Origin: Hysterangium stoloniferum
Lineage: Eukaryota; Basidiomycota; Agaricomycetes; Hysterangiales; Hysterangiaceae
Direction: 5' to 3'
Length of the DNA: 64,000 nt
NCBI GenBank assembly: GCA_015178975.1
Contig: WHVD01000006.1
Span: forward strand, 496,001 to 560,000
Part shown: positions 36,754 to 48,697 of the stretch, in pieces
Layout: each line of letters opens with the position of its first letter
How positions within the stretch are numbered: position 1 is the first letter of the stretch
Notes under the pieces: generated by a model
What the model was told of the DNA's origin: nothing
Databases searched by the model: none
The model's input: only the letters and a program-made list of their open reading frames with translations
Position numbers and translations under genes: made by a program

Positions 36754-37179
36754 AAGATCGATGGGATGTCACAGTTGGAGTACTTGATCTGGGATCAAAT
36801 ACACAACTTGCGTCTGTAGGATGCATGGCGTATGAGCCTGTTGCATTTTGTATCTCAAAATTTTGAAATCATTGACTGAGCCAGATAAGGCACTTCACGT
36901 GACGGAAGGACTATTCACGCATGCCATGGCTCGGAATGTTAATCACGTAAAGTCTCAGTCACTCACACCACACCAAAAGGATCTTTGCAAGTCGATGCCA
37001 ACCGCAATCTGGAATTCCATTATCTAAGCTGCACATGGAAGATCTATTCTTGCACCCCAGGGCTATAATCCGCCAGGAATACATCAATTACAAGGTATCG
37101 TTAGAAAGGACACGGGGAAATGGCATGCCGAGTGGCCGCAACGAAGGAGTAAGCCTCTTAGACTTCTTAGACTAGCGAA
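36754..37179. other. Intergenic between convergent MOB2 and desaturase genes
   Basis: 426 bp of 3' flanks; nothing recognised. Confidence 0.6.
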
Positions 37180-38896
37180 TCATTTGCAGAGTTCGACACC
37201 AGAGTCACTCATTGAGCCATCTGAGAAGACGCCTCGAGCAGCGGCCATGCCACGGGAATTTTTATAGAAGACAACATCCCCGGTATCTTCAACGAACTAC
37301 ATAGGGGATAATCAGTTGGATGTTAGTGTATGGGACGAACTGCAATATGATCATACCTTGCATTGACGGAAAACCCTGACAACCTCACTCCAACCTCCGG
37401 GGGCGCCTTGAAGGTCATACCCCGCTTCAATCAACCGCTTTCGGAGAACATCTGAGGCCTCCCATCTAAACCAGGAGTATAAGCCTGCGCACACATGACA
37501 CAAGAGAAATAAATTCGATCTTACGCATTATAGTGGGGAATTTTGCTGCTGACATGGTGCAAAACGTGCGTTTCCGAAATTCCGTGGGTAACAGTGGCGC
37601 CGATCCATCCAGCCAACTTGCCAGCTCCCCCCAAGAGCGACCGGTCAAGAGTTGCAAGCGCACCACGGGGGAATGTGAAGGCACCCTGACGGTAGTGGGG
37701 GAGGAGGGGATCGGTGTGTTGAAGGAAGGTGATAAGCACGAGCCAGTGGTTGACCCATAGGTACGGGACAAAGTAGACGCGGAGCATCTCTGCGGTCCCA
37801 CGTGTCATCGACCAACCGACCAGTCCGGCAAGCCAAAGGAAAATGCCAAGATCGGAAATGAGAACCTGTCCAGTTTGATGAGGTGCGAACAGTGGTTGGG
37901 AAGGCGTGAAATCTGACAAATGAATTTAGGTGTGACACCTCGTCAAGAAACAAAAAACGGAAGTCAACTTACGGGACGTTCCAAGAGGATAATGCCTCTG
38001 GCCAGAGGCATTGCGAATGAGGTACATGGGCCACCCGACAAGCTAAATCGAAGATGAGACTCCACTTGTCTGTAAGGCTTTAGTGACATACCAAGTAACC
38101 GGCAGCACCGAGAGCAGAAGCAATTGGGCTATCGCTGAAAGCCTCGCGAAGTTCACGTTGAACCTCTTCAGAAACTGATGAACCCGCCAAGTCCTCTTTA
38201 GACGGATTGAAATTGGGTAGGCCAAGTTGTGACCGGGTGCGGGGTACAAATACTTGGTCATTGGTGAGATGTGCAGTGCCGGCGTGGTGTTTTGCATGTG
38301 AGATGCGCCATGAATGGTAAGGAACTCCGAGGCTGTTTGTTATATATTAATGGTGCAACTAAAAAGACAGACAATAATAACGACGAACGAGGAATGAAGG
38401 ATCCATCCTACGGTGTTATTGATGAACTTGGATTCTGAAAAGGCCTGGTGACCGCACTCATGTGCGATAACCCAGAGACCAGTAGCGACAAGGCCGGCAG
38501 TGAAGCCATATACAGACCAGAGGGCGAACCGGGCAACCGAGTACATAACTGGGTAGGGGAATGAGACATGGGCGGGAGAGAGGAAGGGCTCCGCGAGGGT
38601 GGTCAAGTTATAGATAACATAGAGCAAGATGGAATCCCAAAGACTAATGTGGAGGTGAGCTTGGGGTGTTTCCACAACACACTACTTATTTGGAAGATTT
38701 CTCACATATACAGGGATGACCTGAATGCTGACCGTTTAAAGCAGTGAACACTGGAAAGGGAATTTGTGAGCCATTTGAGCCTGAGGACGAAGAAGGCACA
38801 TTACGGTATAACGGAAAGCAAATCTTTTACGGTGAGGTCTGGGACAATAAAAGTGACTTGTTCAGGAGGCTCTGGAGTACGTCTTTTCACGGTCAT
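37180..38896 (-). CDS. Membrane fatty-acid desaturase, delta-12 (oleate) type
   Basis: A di-iron ER desaturase introducing a second double bond (oleate to linoleate) by family inference. ATG 38896 gives MTVKRRTPEPPEQVTF and DLTVKDLLSVIP, a typical start of this family. All three histidine boxes are present: HECGH, HAKHH (within SWRISHAKHHAGTAH) and HVLHH (within ETHVLHHVSSKIPHYNA). Membrane stretches flank them (WDSILLYVIYNL; VATGLWVIAHECGH; LGIFLWLAGLVGWSM). NDQVFVPRTRSQLGLP is typical of fungal delta-12/omega-3 enzymes. The C-terminus reads RVFRQCK, then FVEDTGDVVFYKN, and ends GVELCK before TGA at 37180-37182. About six introns. Delta-12 versus omega-3 specificity cannot be decided here. 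Confidence 0.88.
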
Positions 38897-39778
38897 GACT
38901 GTTTATGAGTTGTCGTGAGTACTTCTAATGGTGGGAAGCGCAAAGAGAGGTCTAAGTAGTGGACTTGGGAGCAGCGCAAATTTTTACTTTTCCGTGGGGT
39001 GATAAAAATAAGCGCCCCCCACATTTTCAATGTCCGTTTCCAACGTTTCAACGTTCCCGCTTTTCCGACATCTCAATTCAATAATAATCCCAACAATTTA
39101 GGCTGCGTCCAGGATCCAATTGACCCACCGGGGACGGGATTCAGGAGACGGCGGTCTAAACTGCCGTTCTTTTCGGCCATATGAGACCGGAGGGAGTGAT
39201 CATGACTTGCCATTTTGGGGCGTATCACTAAGTACTGAGGGATATATGCTCGGTTGTACACGGCAGAATGTAAGAAGTATGTCCGTGGCAACAAGAATGA
39301 GCGAAACCACGTTTAAAAGGAAATTTTAGGCGGCGGTCCTTGAGAGGGAACGAGGTTGCAACGAGGCCGGCTTGCATCGATGAATTCACCAGATATGAAG
39401 ATGAGTCCGACTCGGAGAATCTTGATCAAGCATTATGAGTTAACAAATACTAAACGAAGTCGAGGCAGGATTTTCGCTTCAAGTTGACCCACGAGTCTTG
39501 ATCATAGTACACTCATACTGGTGACTAGTGACTGCCTATAGCATTTCTTTCCACGACATGTACAGGATTGTGAAAACTTACAAGCTAATGATATGGCTTT
39601 TTGTCCCTATCGACGTTACGTGCAGGATTAGTGGAGATCAACGGGCGCCAATTGTATGTACACTTTTGGCCACTACCATGACCGACATTGCACAAAATCA
39701 CATTCTTTTTCTTTAACTGTCCCTACGATCGCTCAAACACCTACATATCTTCAAGCATTCATATCCTACTACTCCAAA
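38897..39778. other. Intergenic, divergent promoters of desaturase and one-TM protein
   Basis: 882 bp; no additional gene recognised. Short ORFs have no motif. Confidence 0.5.
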
Positions 39779-41036
39779 ATGGCTTCAACTACTTCAGAAA
39801 TACGTATGGTGATGTTATGTTACTCGTCAAATTCTAATAGTGTTTCCACTAGTTCTCCCTGGGATTATATTTTTCATTGTCGTTTTTATTCTCAGTGTTA
39901 TTGTTCTAAGTGTTGTCATCGCAATGGGTAGGAATAACACGCCCCTCAAAGATCCAAGCAGTCTCGAAGCTGGTCCTGCCGTTCCCGATGTGTCTATGAC
40001 TGAACGAAACCGTCCAGAACTGCAAGACTCGGTGGAGAAGAGGCCGTATCTGAAGCTTCTACTTGAACCCGTGAAGGGCATTTTGCAAATTCCAAGAAAA
40101 CAGCTTGTTCCCCTTCTCACTGCTATGCGTACCGTCGATCCTATGACCCGGACGTCGACTGCAACTTCTGATAACCCCTTGTCTACTATTCACGCAGAAA
40201 GCTCTATCGATCATCTCGAACTATTCAGACGGCAAGGATGGATCCTTCATGCTATAACCACAGAATTAGATCTAGGCGCAGAGTTATGGCCTAGCCTAAC
40301 GTCAGGGGCTGCGCTTGAACTTCTTTTTGGTGATACAGAGAACCTGACTACGAGTGGAATTGTACGGCCGGCACTCGAGCTAATGAATGCGCACTCGGTC
40401 AACGATGACGATGTATCCGAATATCAACGGCTGAAAACATTCTCGTCCTCCATTGCTACACCTAGTCTCCCTGTTTTTCAATCTCCTATGAGTGCCACTA
40501 CACTTCCCACGCTCATTTTCACATCAGCTTCTTTCAGAAGCATTCCGATTGAAGATCCCAACTCGGAACAGCACACTCTAACTCCACTATTAACTATGCC
40601 CTCCACTCATTGTGGTTTGCATTTGGCCGTCGCAGACTACGCGGATAAGGTCGGGGATACGGCTGGTGTCGAAAGTGATCTTGGGCTGTGGAGCCATGTG
40701 CCAATCTCCGACGACGCTTTGGATGAAGAATACTCTTTCCTGGATGATGCATCTCTTCGTCTTCTGGATGATTTCCCTAGCCCACCGCAGGAGCCTCGTT
40801 CGAGTTGCATTTTATCCGCCGCATCCACCCGTCAAGCTGAGTCCACCGTTGAAGATATGGACTCTTTGCAACGGAAAATGTCACATCGAAAAAAGGTTCC
40901 GTCGCTGTTGGAAACAGATGGCCTAAGGGATGAAGACATTATGGAGATCGCATTCGACCATACTGGCATTTGTGAAAGTCTGACAGCCTTTCGGCGGCAG
41001 TACGACGAATATACGTCGAGTGTGCCTGACTCTTGA
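39779..41036 (+). CDS. Hypothetical protein with one N-terminal membrane helix
   Basis: Exon 1 (25 nt from ATG 39779, MASTTSEI) joins by a 37-38 nt intron to a long exon ending at 41036. Residues 9-37 form a very hydrophobic helix (LPGIIFFIVVFILSVIVLSVVIA). The remaining 370 residues are soluble, acidic and Ser/Thr-rich (SVNDDDVSEYQ; EEYSFLDDASLRLLDDF) and end FRRQYDEYTSSVPDS. No signal peptidase site or known domain is evident. The layout suggests a type I/III single-pass protein with a cytosolic or lumenal tail. I do not recognise the family. Confidence 0.65.
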
Positions 41037-42517
41037 CATTATGACGACGTCGATTTCGACAGGCTCCTTGCAAGGAACTGGTCATCATCTGTCATGTGCG
41101 ACATCCCAAGAACGAACGTAAATGGCTCCCCTCACTCACCATTTTCTCCCTACTCGCATCAAACTATTTTCATTTCCCTTTAAAGTCCCTTCCGCCCCTT
41201 CCGCCGTTGGACACCACCCCAGATGTTGACATTTAGATCCGGGGTGCTCTCATTGTATTGCTGCGTCAGTTCTGTACCCTAAATGGATCTCGCTGTTACT
41301 GTTTTCGTACCCACATTGCTATACATGTATCGATCCATGCATTGTCTTGTAGGCTTCCGAATCTTTGAACTCGTGATAAGCATCTAATTTACATGAAATT
41401 ACACCTTTCTATAACCGACTTTCATCCATGATAGTCTCGAGCAAGGTACCAATACTGAATTTACCGTGACGCAAATTTGATGTGTCACCACAGCCACAAT
41501 CTTCGATAAAGGGGGAGGATAAGTGATCCGTATGTATGCCGTCATTGTGGAGCGATATCCACTGCAGATCTGCTTTAAACTCGGACTTGATATTCATGTG
41601 GATATGTTGTAGCCTGGGCACTGTATGTTAATATGCCCTTGTAGGTAGGTCCTCGAGTTTGTGGCATGGCAGTGTGAACCTGGCCCGTTGGCTTGGCCAT
41701 TCGTCACCTGATGCCTGGCACGACTGAATTGAGAGATCCGTTTTCTGGGACTTTTCATCGAGTAAGATCTTGAAGTGCGGAGGCTGCCGCATATATCCCA
41801 TCTATTTCAAAGCATGCACACCCGCCCCTAGGTATAAATAGAGAAATGGGGTGGCGTTTGAAATGGGTGGCGCCCCCTCTTGATTGTTAGCGCCGCCGAA
41901 AGTAAAGTGTCCAGCAAGGCCCGGGCACCAACCTAAATGTTGCAGGAACGGCGATCTGAGATCTCTGGCACCGTTAGTGCCGGAGGAGACGGGAAACGAC
42001 GAGATTTTTGTCAACCTCGTCTGGGAATATGTTAAACGGGAATAAGGACGTGTGGCGGGCGCAACGAGTGTACCGGGCGGTAGACGACACGGAAACAGTC
42101 GTCGGGCAGTCGGGCAGTTAATTTTACATCCGGTTGGTAATCGGTGATAAACCAATTACCGTGACAGTCTTCTGGGCAGCGACCCGAGCTCGAGACAAAG
42201 TACAAGCTCAAGGACAAGACAAGGTACTATTTTTAAGGAACTATTTCAGCATTTGAAAATTCAAGTATTCATTTAAAGGATACCTTATCTGCCTCTCTCA
42301 ACTCAACACGCCCCCACCCATCATATTGAATTCCAAGGTAGTCATTTTCGTTTATTAAGTTAGAGGCAACATAGAGGCTGCAGAGTTTTAACCAAACACC
42401 CTCTATTAAAGCAGTTACCATTCCTCGTGAAGTCGCATCCCTTGAAGCGTTGCATTCATTTGCGTACGACCCTTTACGGCTATTCAATTCCAATCGTCTA
42501 AATACCCCCACCGCGCA
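41037..42517. other. Intergenic about 1.5 kb
   Basis: The first 350 bp are probable 3' UTR. A minus-strand ORF at 41802-42155 (117 codons) and overlapping ones lack motifs and are not supported. The last part is the promoter of the antiporter gene. Confidence 0.45.
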
Positions 42518-45500
42518 ATGGGTTTCGATCCTGTACGTCTTTCCCTTTCTTTTGCGGGATAATGGTTGAGACTATCAACTCCTTTGCTGCCGATTTTCGC
42601 AAGTTCGATATCACTCCTGTACATCTTGCTATTACATGCATCGGTGGATTCATCGTAATCGTACGCATTCATAAACTCCTCGCGTTTCCTGTGCCTTCGC
42701 TGACTGCATTTTCCACCTTACAGTTTGGCATGTTCTCTCTGTTCTTGAGAGAAAAGGTGCATAGTGACACCATAGAGGTCTGGCGGTCATTCACGTTTCT
42801 TCTAGCTTTACATTGGCGAGTCTTGTTGGGCATTTCTTTTCGGAATCATCATAGGACCGTACGGCGTGGCTCTCTTTAGTCCGCGAAGCTGGGTCAATGA
42901 AGAAATGACTCTGATAGATTCCGAGGCGTTGAATCACATCACCCTGGAAGTTACCCGTATCGTCTTGGCGATAGGTGTTTTTGCCATCGGCGTCGAACTA
43001 CCCAAACAATACCTGAAGAAGCATTGGCGGAGTTTATTCTTCCTCTTGGTGCCAGTTATGACTTGGGTAATCATCTCCAATCCTGTAAATTTTTAACATT
43101 TTACTCATTGCGATTTTTAGGGCTGGTTTGTCTCCGCAGGACTGATATATGCTCTTATCCCCGGCCTTTCATTCCTCTCCTCGCTCGCGGTAGCAGCCTG
43201 CTTGACACCTACAGATCCTATTCTTGCCGCAGCTGTTATAGGAGGCAAGTATGCCGACAAGCATGTACCTGCCCATTTGCGTCACAGTACGTCCATGCCC
43301 ACCCCCAAATATTCTGGCAAAGCCACTGCTATCCTCGGACTAATAAATCTGATCAGTGCTAGCTGCCGAGAGCGGTTGTAATGATGGCGCAGCCTTTCCC
43401 TTCCTGTTCATTGCCATATACCTCACACTGGACAAAAGCACGGCGCACGCCGTGCAAGACTGGTTTCTCATAACAGTTTTATGTCAGTAATATTCAATCG
43501 GCGTTCCTTATCTGATCTTAATCCCCCATAATCCCCTAATTAGACCAAGTGATGCTCGGTGTTCTTTTTGGCTCATTATTGGGTTACGGCTTCCGGCATT
43601 TGATGCGGTTTTGTGAACGCAAGGATTTAATCGACCGCAAATCATATGTCGCCCAATATGTGGCCCTAGCCATGCTTTCTGTGGGCTCGACCACCTTGCT
43701 CGGCTCAGACGATCTCCTTTCCGCGTTCGCCAGCGGGACCGCTTTTGCCTGGGATGGTTTCTTCAATAAACAGATAGAAGACACTGCGTTCAGTTCCGTT
43801 ATCGATTTGCTGTTCAATATCGCCGGTATGGACCATCTATTTTAAGCATTCATTTAACCGTTTTAAACTGACACGCCGTGTCCGGCCAGCTTTCATCTAT
43901 ATTGGCGCATGGATGCCTTTTCATCTATTCTCGTCTCCAGTGCTCACGCTCACCGTGTGGCGGCTCGTTGTCCTCGCCCTCCTCGTGCTGATTCTGCGCC
44001 GTTTACCCATTGTTCTGGCGCTCTACCGCTGGATCCCTAATATAAAGACATTTAGGGAAGCGGTCTTCTCAGGTCTGTATCTCACATTTAATCCATGTCA
44101 ATGTACGTCGTCTGATCGATTCATATGTCCTAGGGCACTTTGGTCCTATCGGAGTGGGTGCTATCTTCATTAGCACCCTTGCCGTTGAACAACTCCCGCA
44201 CCCCCACGACCCTCCCCAGAACCAGGTCGAATTTCTCGCGGCGAGCATTCAGCCCATCGTGGCCTTTATGGTACTGACGAGTATCATCATCCACGGACTC
44301 AGCATTCCATTCTTCTCCCTCAGCCGACGTGTACATTCCGTATCTCGGACATGGAGTAGACACCAGAGCACTGATGCTGGTATAGGCCCCGAGTGGGCAA
44401 CACAAACAAGGCGGGTTGTGCGTGCGGAAGATGTGGTTATTAATCGTGATAGGGACACCTCCGCCAATGCCATGGAACTCGGGCAGAGTGAGAAGGTGGA
44501 TTCGGATATCATGACAGCGTCGGGGTCTGGGGATACACCAAAAACAAATGCACCTGTGGGAGACGCTGAACCGAGAGGTGAAGTTACAACGAAGGACCAG
44601 AGTCCCCTTGATGGCACTGCTAGGGCAGAAGAGAAAACCGAGTGGAGAGAAGGCCAGCATCTTGTTATTGAGCGTAGCCGTGGTCCTGGAAACGAGGTAC
44701 GCATTCTTGTCATTGAGAGAAGATTTATTCACTCTCTCCCAGGTGGAAGTAGAAGTTATACCTAATGCCTTTGATGACAAACCAGAAAAGTTGAGCACTG
44801 CTTTCAAAGGGACCGAGAGGGCTGTGAAGGGGGAAGTCGCCAAGTATATGCAGAAGATTAAGGATATACCAGGGGTGACGGAGCAAGAGCTGGCCCAAGA
44901 ACTTGAAGGATTGGCGCACGGAGCACGTCATGTTCGTGACGAAGCGGCAGCAGGGGTAGGACGTGCGGAAGATACGGTCTTACCCGCCCACGACAATGAT
45001 GACCATCAGAACGATAATGATAATGAAACTGACGACAACTGGCAGGATGAAGAAGTGCAAGAACAAGATGCAGATGGAGAAAAGGCAGGGTCATCCTCCG
45101 GGGTTCGCCAGACGCCTGCACTGGAGGGGGGACATTCAAAACGCCCCAAGTACAAATATAGCCCACGGGCGATTATCGGGTCATCTCGTATCGCAGCTGG
45201 GAAACGGCGTGAATCCATTCACCGTGTCATCAATCAGCGGACTAAGAGACACCCCTCGAAAGCCATACCGCCGCCTGCAGCTGCCCCCGATGAAACACCA
45301 TGCTCTGTGGAAGAACATAGAGGACGTGTAGTGACGTCCAAGGCTGTCTCTGCAAGCGGGCGGCCTGATACAGGACAGTCTACCGCATCACGCGCGTCCC
45401 GGGGCAGAGGCGCACACGCGCATCGGGACTCTTTGAGACGCTTGCGATTTGATTCGGTACATGCATCTTCGCCGGAACGGTCTATTCGGTTCGCGGATCA

Positions 45501-45606
45501 GCAGTCTCCGTCTGGCACGCAGACACCTGCCCTTCCCGGCACACCTTCTTTAGACGTGCCGTCCGAGGAAGGACACGACACATCAGATCGTATTCGACCA
45601 TCCTGA
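42518..45606 (+). CDS. NHA1/SOD2-type plasma-membrane Na+/H+ antiporter
   Basis: Exports Na+/K+ for H+ across the plasma membrane, setting salt tolerance and cytosolic pH. A 15-nt first exon (MGFDP, ATG 42518) probably joins FDITPVHLAITCIGGF, the family N-terminus; ATG 42562 is an alternative start. Then come FGMFSLFLREK, LYIGESCWAFLFGIIIGPYG, FAIGVELPKQYLKKHW, VAACLTPTDPILAAAVIG, ESGCNDGAAFPFLF (ion-binding region), LLSAFASGTAFAWDGFF and HFGPIGVGAIFISTLA. The membrane part ends near FMVLTSIIIHGLSIPFFSLS. A long hydrophilic tail of about 430 residues follows (acidic DNDDHQNDNDNETDD, then basic SRASRGRGAHAHR), as in yeast Nha1 where the tail is regulatory. About ten short introns. Converges on the next gene. 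Confidence 0.9.
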
Positions 45607-45830
45607 TGATCACAACTCTTTAAGAGACCTTAGCAAGCCGTTCGGCGAGAGGTGTCCCGCGCACTGTAACAATATTCGATGATATCAATCTTAAAAAAGG
45701 CGCAGAACTCTCATCTGAACACTCTACGTTGTATCAATAGGGGGCACCATTTTACATTTTTTCTATTCATACCACATTTTATGCCCTGTGCTCTAATAGC
45801 TGGCTGAGAGAATACAGTTATACAATTGAA

Positions 45831-47945
45831 TTATGCTCGCTTCGCCTTAGGCGTATGAATAGCAGTAATAGCACGTCCAGCCAGATTGAGTGCAGCAACC
45901 AGTATAAATGCCAACAATCTTCGAATACCGCTAAATTCCACCAAGTCAAATATATATGCAGGCCATAAACTCCCCGGACTCCTGTTAGGATAGCGTATGC
46001 CAAATGGCACCTTTGCTGAGAGTGGCGAGGCAGTCGCTGCTCTAAGACCTGACGTGAAGCCATCTTCGTGAAAGCCAAATGCGGTCCACGCCCCAGCATA
46101 GGAAATTCCACGTGTGTTCTGGATCGAGGGTAAGGCATGTTGTGCTGACCAAGCCTAGATTCGAGGGAGGCAAATTATTTGGTCAATCACAGGCAAAGCT
46201 ACAGCCGCACTTACCCGGGAGTCCATGACTGGATGCTCATACTTATATCGACCGATAACGGTCTCGGGTCGAGGCTCAAAGGATGGGTTAAGGGACACTA
46301 AGACAGGACCGTGTTTCTCTTCGGAAATATGCTGAAGATCATTCATGTAATCTGTGTCACAGATAACGTTTTTTAAGAACGCAGAGATATGGACATTTCA
46401 AGACCTACATGTTCTGGAGAAGTCAGTCAATATTATCGGCCTGTCATTCTGTTCCGTGTGAAGCTGAAACACTCACAAAGCAAGATGGTCGCTGTTTGCC
46501 TTGAGTTGCCCGTTTTCATTGGTGGAGGATGTGAGATAGTTCCAACATGACCATGCACGTCGGCGACGGGGCATCAGCTTTGAAGTAAAGCCACTCGATT
46601 GGGGTCATCATGTCGACGCTCGGGTGGATGTATAACTCACTGCGGTATCGGAATGAAGTATAGCTTCATTTGTGCTCCACCCGAACGAGCCCAAAATATT
46701 CTTTTCCTCTGGAGAAACATATCCACCTTTTTCAAGTAATTGGAGTGTCATATTAGAATGGCAGGCCATGATGACATGATCGTACGCCACAGTGTCGCCA
46801 CTGGCGCTTGTAAGTAAGACTGACGGTTTCGAGGAATTGTGGGTGGTTTTAACGGCGACTATGGGAGTTGAAAGATGCAACTGGCGCGCAGGCAGTCGAG
46901 AGATAATTCTTTCGACATATAAACGACTGAATTTATGTAAGGTCCATGGGCAATGGATATATAGGATAATATTTACTGACCTGCCACCCTCAATCGTCAG
47001 CCAAGATGGTTTACCGGATACTTGAAGTAGGTGATGGTTATTCATAAACTGGATCTAAAAAGCCGTTGTCAATTCCCCACGTCGCCGTACATCTAAATAA
47101 CATTGAACCGACCAATGTTCTAGCCGGGAAATCCGTTGCACATAGGCCTGGAGGTGTACTCCATATAGCGGCAGTCATTGGCTAGAAGGGCTTCTGGTTA
47201 GGTCAAATGCTTAGAAGACAAATGAAGGAGCTCACAATGAGATAATTGTCTCTGAAGGAATCAGAGTAGCCTTCTCTTTGTAAGTAGGTTCCAATAGAAA
47301 TACTAGGGTCTTCTGTTTGTGACAATAAAAGCTTTCGCGCAGATGCATTGAAACGTAAGATGTCCCAGATCATACGCCACATAAATGGCTGCATCAAGTT
47401 CTCAATCTGGCAGAATACCGTGAAAAGGTTCTTTCCAGCCCATTCAAATGCACCAGCATTTCGTGAGACGGAAAAAGTCATCTCAGTGGGAACAACGGGA
47501 ACTCCTTTGAGCTTGAGGAATCTCAAGAAATTGGGATAAGTCGATGGATTGAGAACGATCTTTGACCAAGAGTGCCATATAAGCACATAGCACATACTCG
47601 GCCATGTTTACACTATGACACTCACGAAACCTCTGATGGATGGTGCAAGTTAATTAGAAATCACTCTCTCAAGTGGCTCAGTGTATCTTGTGATATACGC
47701 ACGTATCAACATTCACGCTACTCGATTTGTCTTTATTGGGCCTAGTGAATAAGACTGTATTGGCGTGTCCCCCAGGTCGAGCATCTGCTTCATAAAGATG
47801 AACCTCATGGTCGCCGAATTCGTTAAGCGCCTGTGGATGAAGATTACGAGCCACTTGATCGGTCCGATCACAATAAACCACTAATTCGACTTACCCAAGC
47901 GGCAGCCAAACCTGAGACACCACTGCCAACAATGGCAACCTTCAT
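45831..47945 (-). CDS. FAD-dependent amine-oxidase-like protein (COG2907 type)
   Basis: ATG 47945 begins MKVAIVGSGVSGLAAAW, a Rossmann FAD-binding start (GxGxxG). The next exons give VHLYEADARPGGHANTV, the second dinucleotide-binding segment, then VPVVPTEMTFSVSR, FCQIENLMQPF and SIGTYLQREGYSDSFRDNYLIP. Further on are MTAAIWSTPP, SRLPARQLHLSTPIVAVK, YDHVIMACHSNMTLQLL and WSTNEAILHSDTA. The C-terminal motif GISYAGAWTAFGFHEDGFTSG is the flavin-contact region of COG2907 proteins. A terminal hydrophobic helix (LLAFILVAALNLAGRAI) suggests membrane attachment. Substrate unknown; bacterial and plant relatives occur next to cyclopropane fatty-acid synthases. At least seven introns; TAA at 45831-45833. 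Confidence 0.82.
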
Positions 47946-48480
47946 GATGTACAACGAAGTTCTGAGAAGTTGTCGCTGAGTCTAAAACTCAAACCAGCGT
48001 GTATCCGCTGTCAACCATTACGACGAACCCTATTGGACAAAAGCATATTATCCCACCCTAATAGCGTCAGTAAGACCAAGTGAAGATCCAAATGTGAGAT
48101 GCCAGACCAGATATGCCTTTCTTTTGTTGGCCACCGGTCATCTTTTGTCAAACGTTGCCAGTTAGTAGTACGCACTGGAACGTCGTCCCCCCAGTGCATC
48201 ATACTTGATGTTTCAGCTAACTTTGCAGGTACTGAGTCTAACAAATTCATATAGTTGAGAGTCCACGTAAGTACATGCGACCATGACTCTGTTGTATGCA
48301 TACATTATGGGTCTGAAAGGATAAGTACTTCCAATTTTTCTTATTAGGTATAACGAGCATTAAAGAAGTAAGCACTTGTATGAAGAAGGTGAGACAAAAA
48401 TGTCTCAAAAAGATGCAATACGTCATATGTTCAATCTCCTCTCGAATGTACTATTATATACGCGTAGTATAGCTAGGGAA
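47946..48480. other. Intergenic between the flavoprotein gene and the repeat island
   Basis: A 96-codon minus-strand ORF (48011-48301) has no recognised motif and is not supported as a gene. Confidence 0.45.
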
Positions 48481-48481
48481 T

Positions 48482-48509
48482 CTCTCAGCGAACGTTTATT
48501 TGCTGAGAG
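48482..48509 (+). repeat. Perfect 8-bp hairpin in the copia LTR-like region
   Basis: CTCTCAGC (48482-48489) and GCTGAGAG (48502-48509) flank a 12-nt loop. The loop sequence GAACGTTTATT recurs at about 48596, and TACTTAAACATCTTTAGGT occurs twice (about 48565 and 48617), so the segment is internally duplicated. Confidence 0.7.
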
Positions 48510-48697
48510 TAAGTGATATGTTTATTGCCTCTCATGAAACAAAACTTGTATATGTATATAGTACTTAAACATCTTTAGGTATTGTATAATATAGCGAACG
48601 TTTATTCACTGAGATACTTAAACATCTTTAGGTTATGGGCCCCGGCTCTTTATATTGATAGCAAACAATTAACAAGCCATCCTAATTAATTGCTGAA

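Noticed and set aside
41802..42217. Overlapping minus-strand ORFs upstream of the antiporter
   Set aside because: No motif and two overlapping frames of similar length; looks like promoter-side GC-rich sequence.
48011..48301. 96-codon minus-strand ORF
   Set aside because: No recognised domain and next to the repeat island; not enough support.
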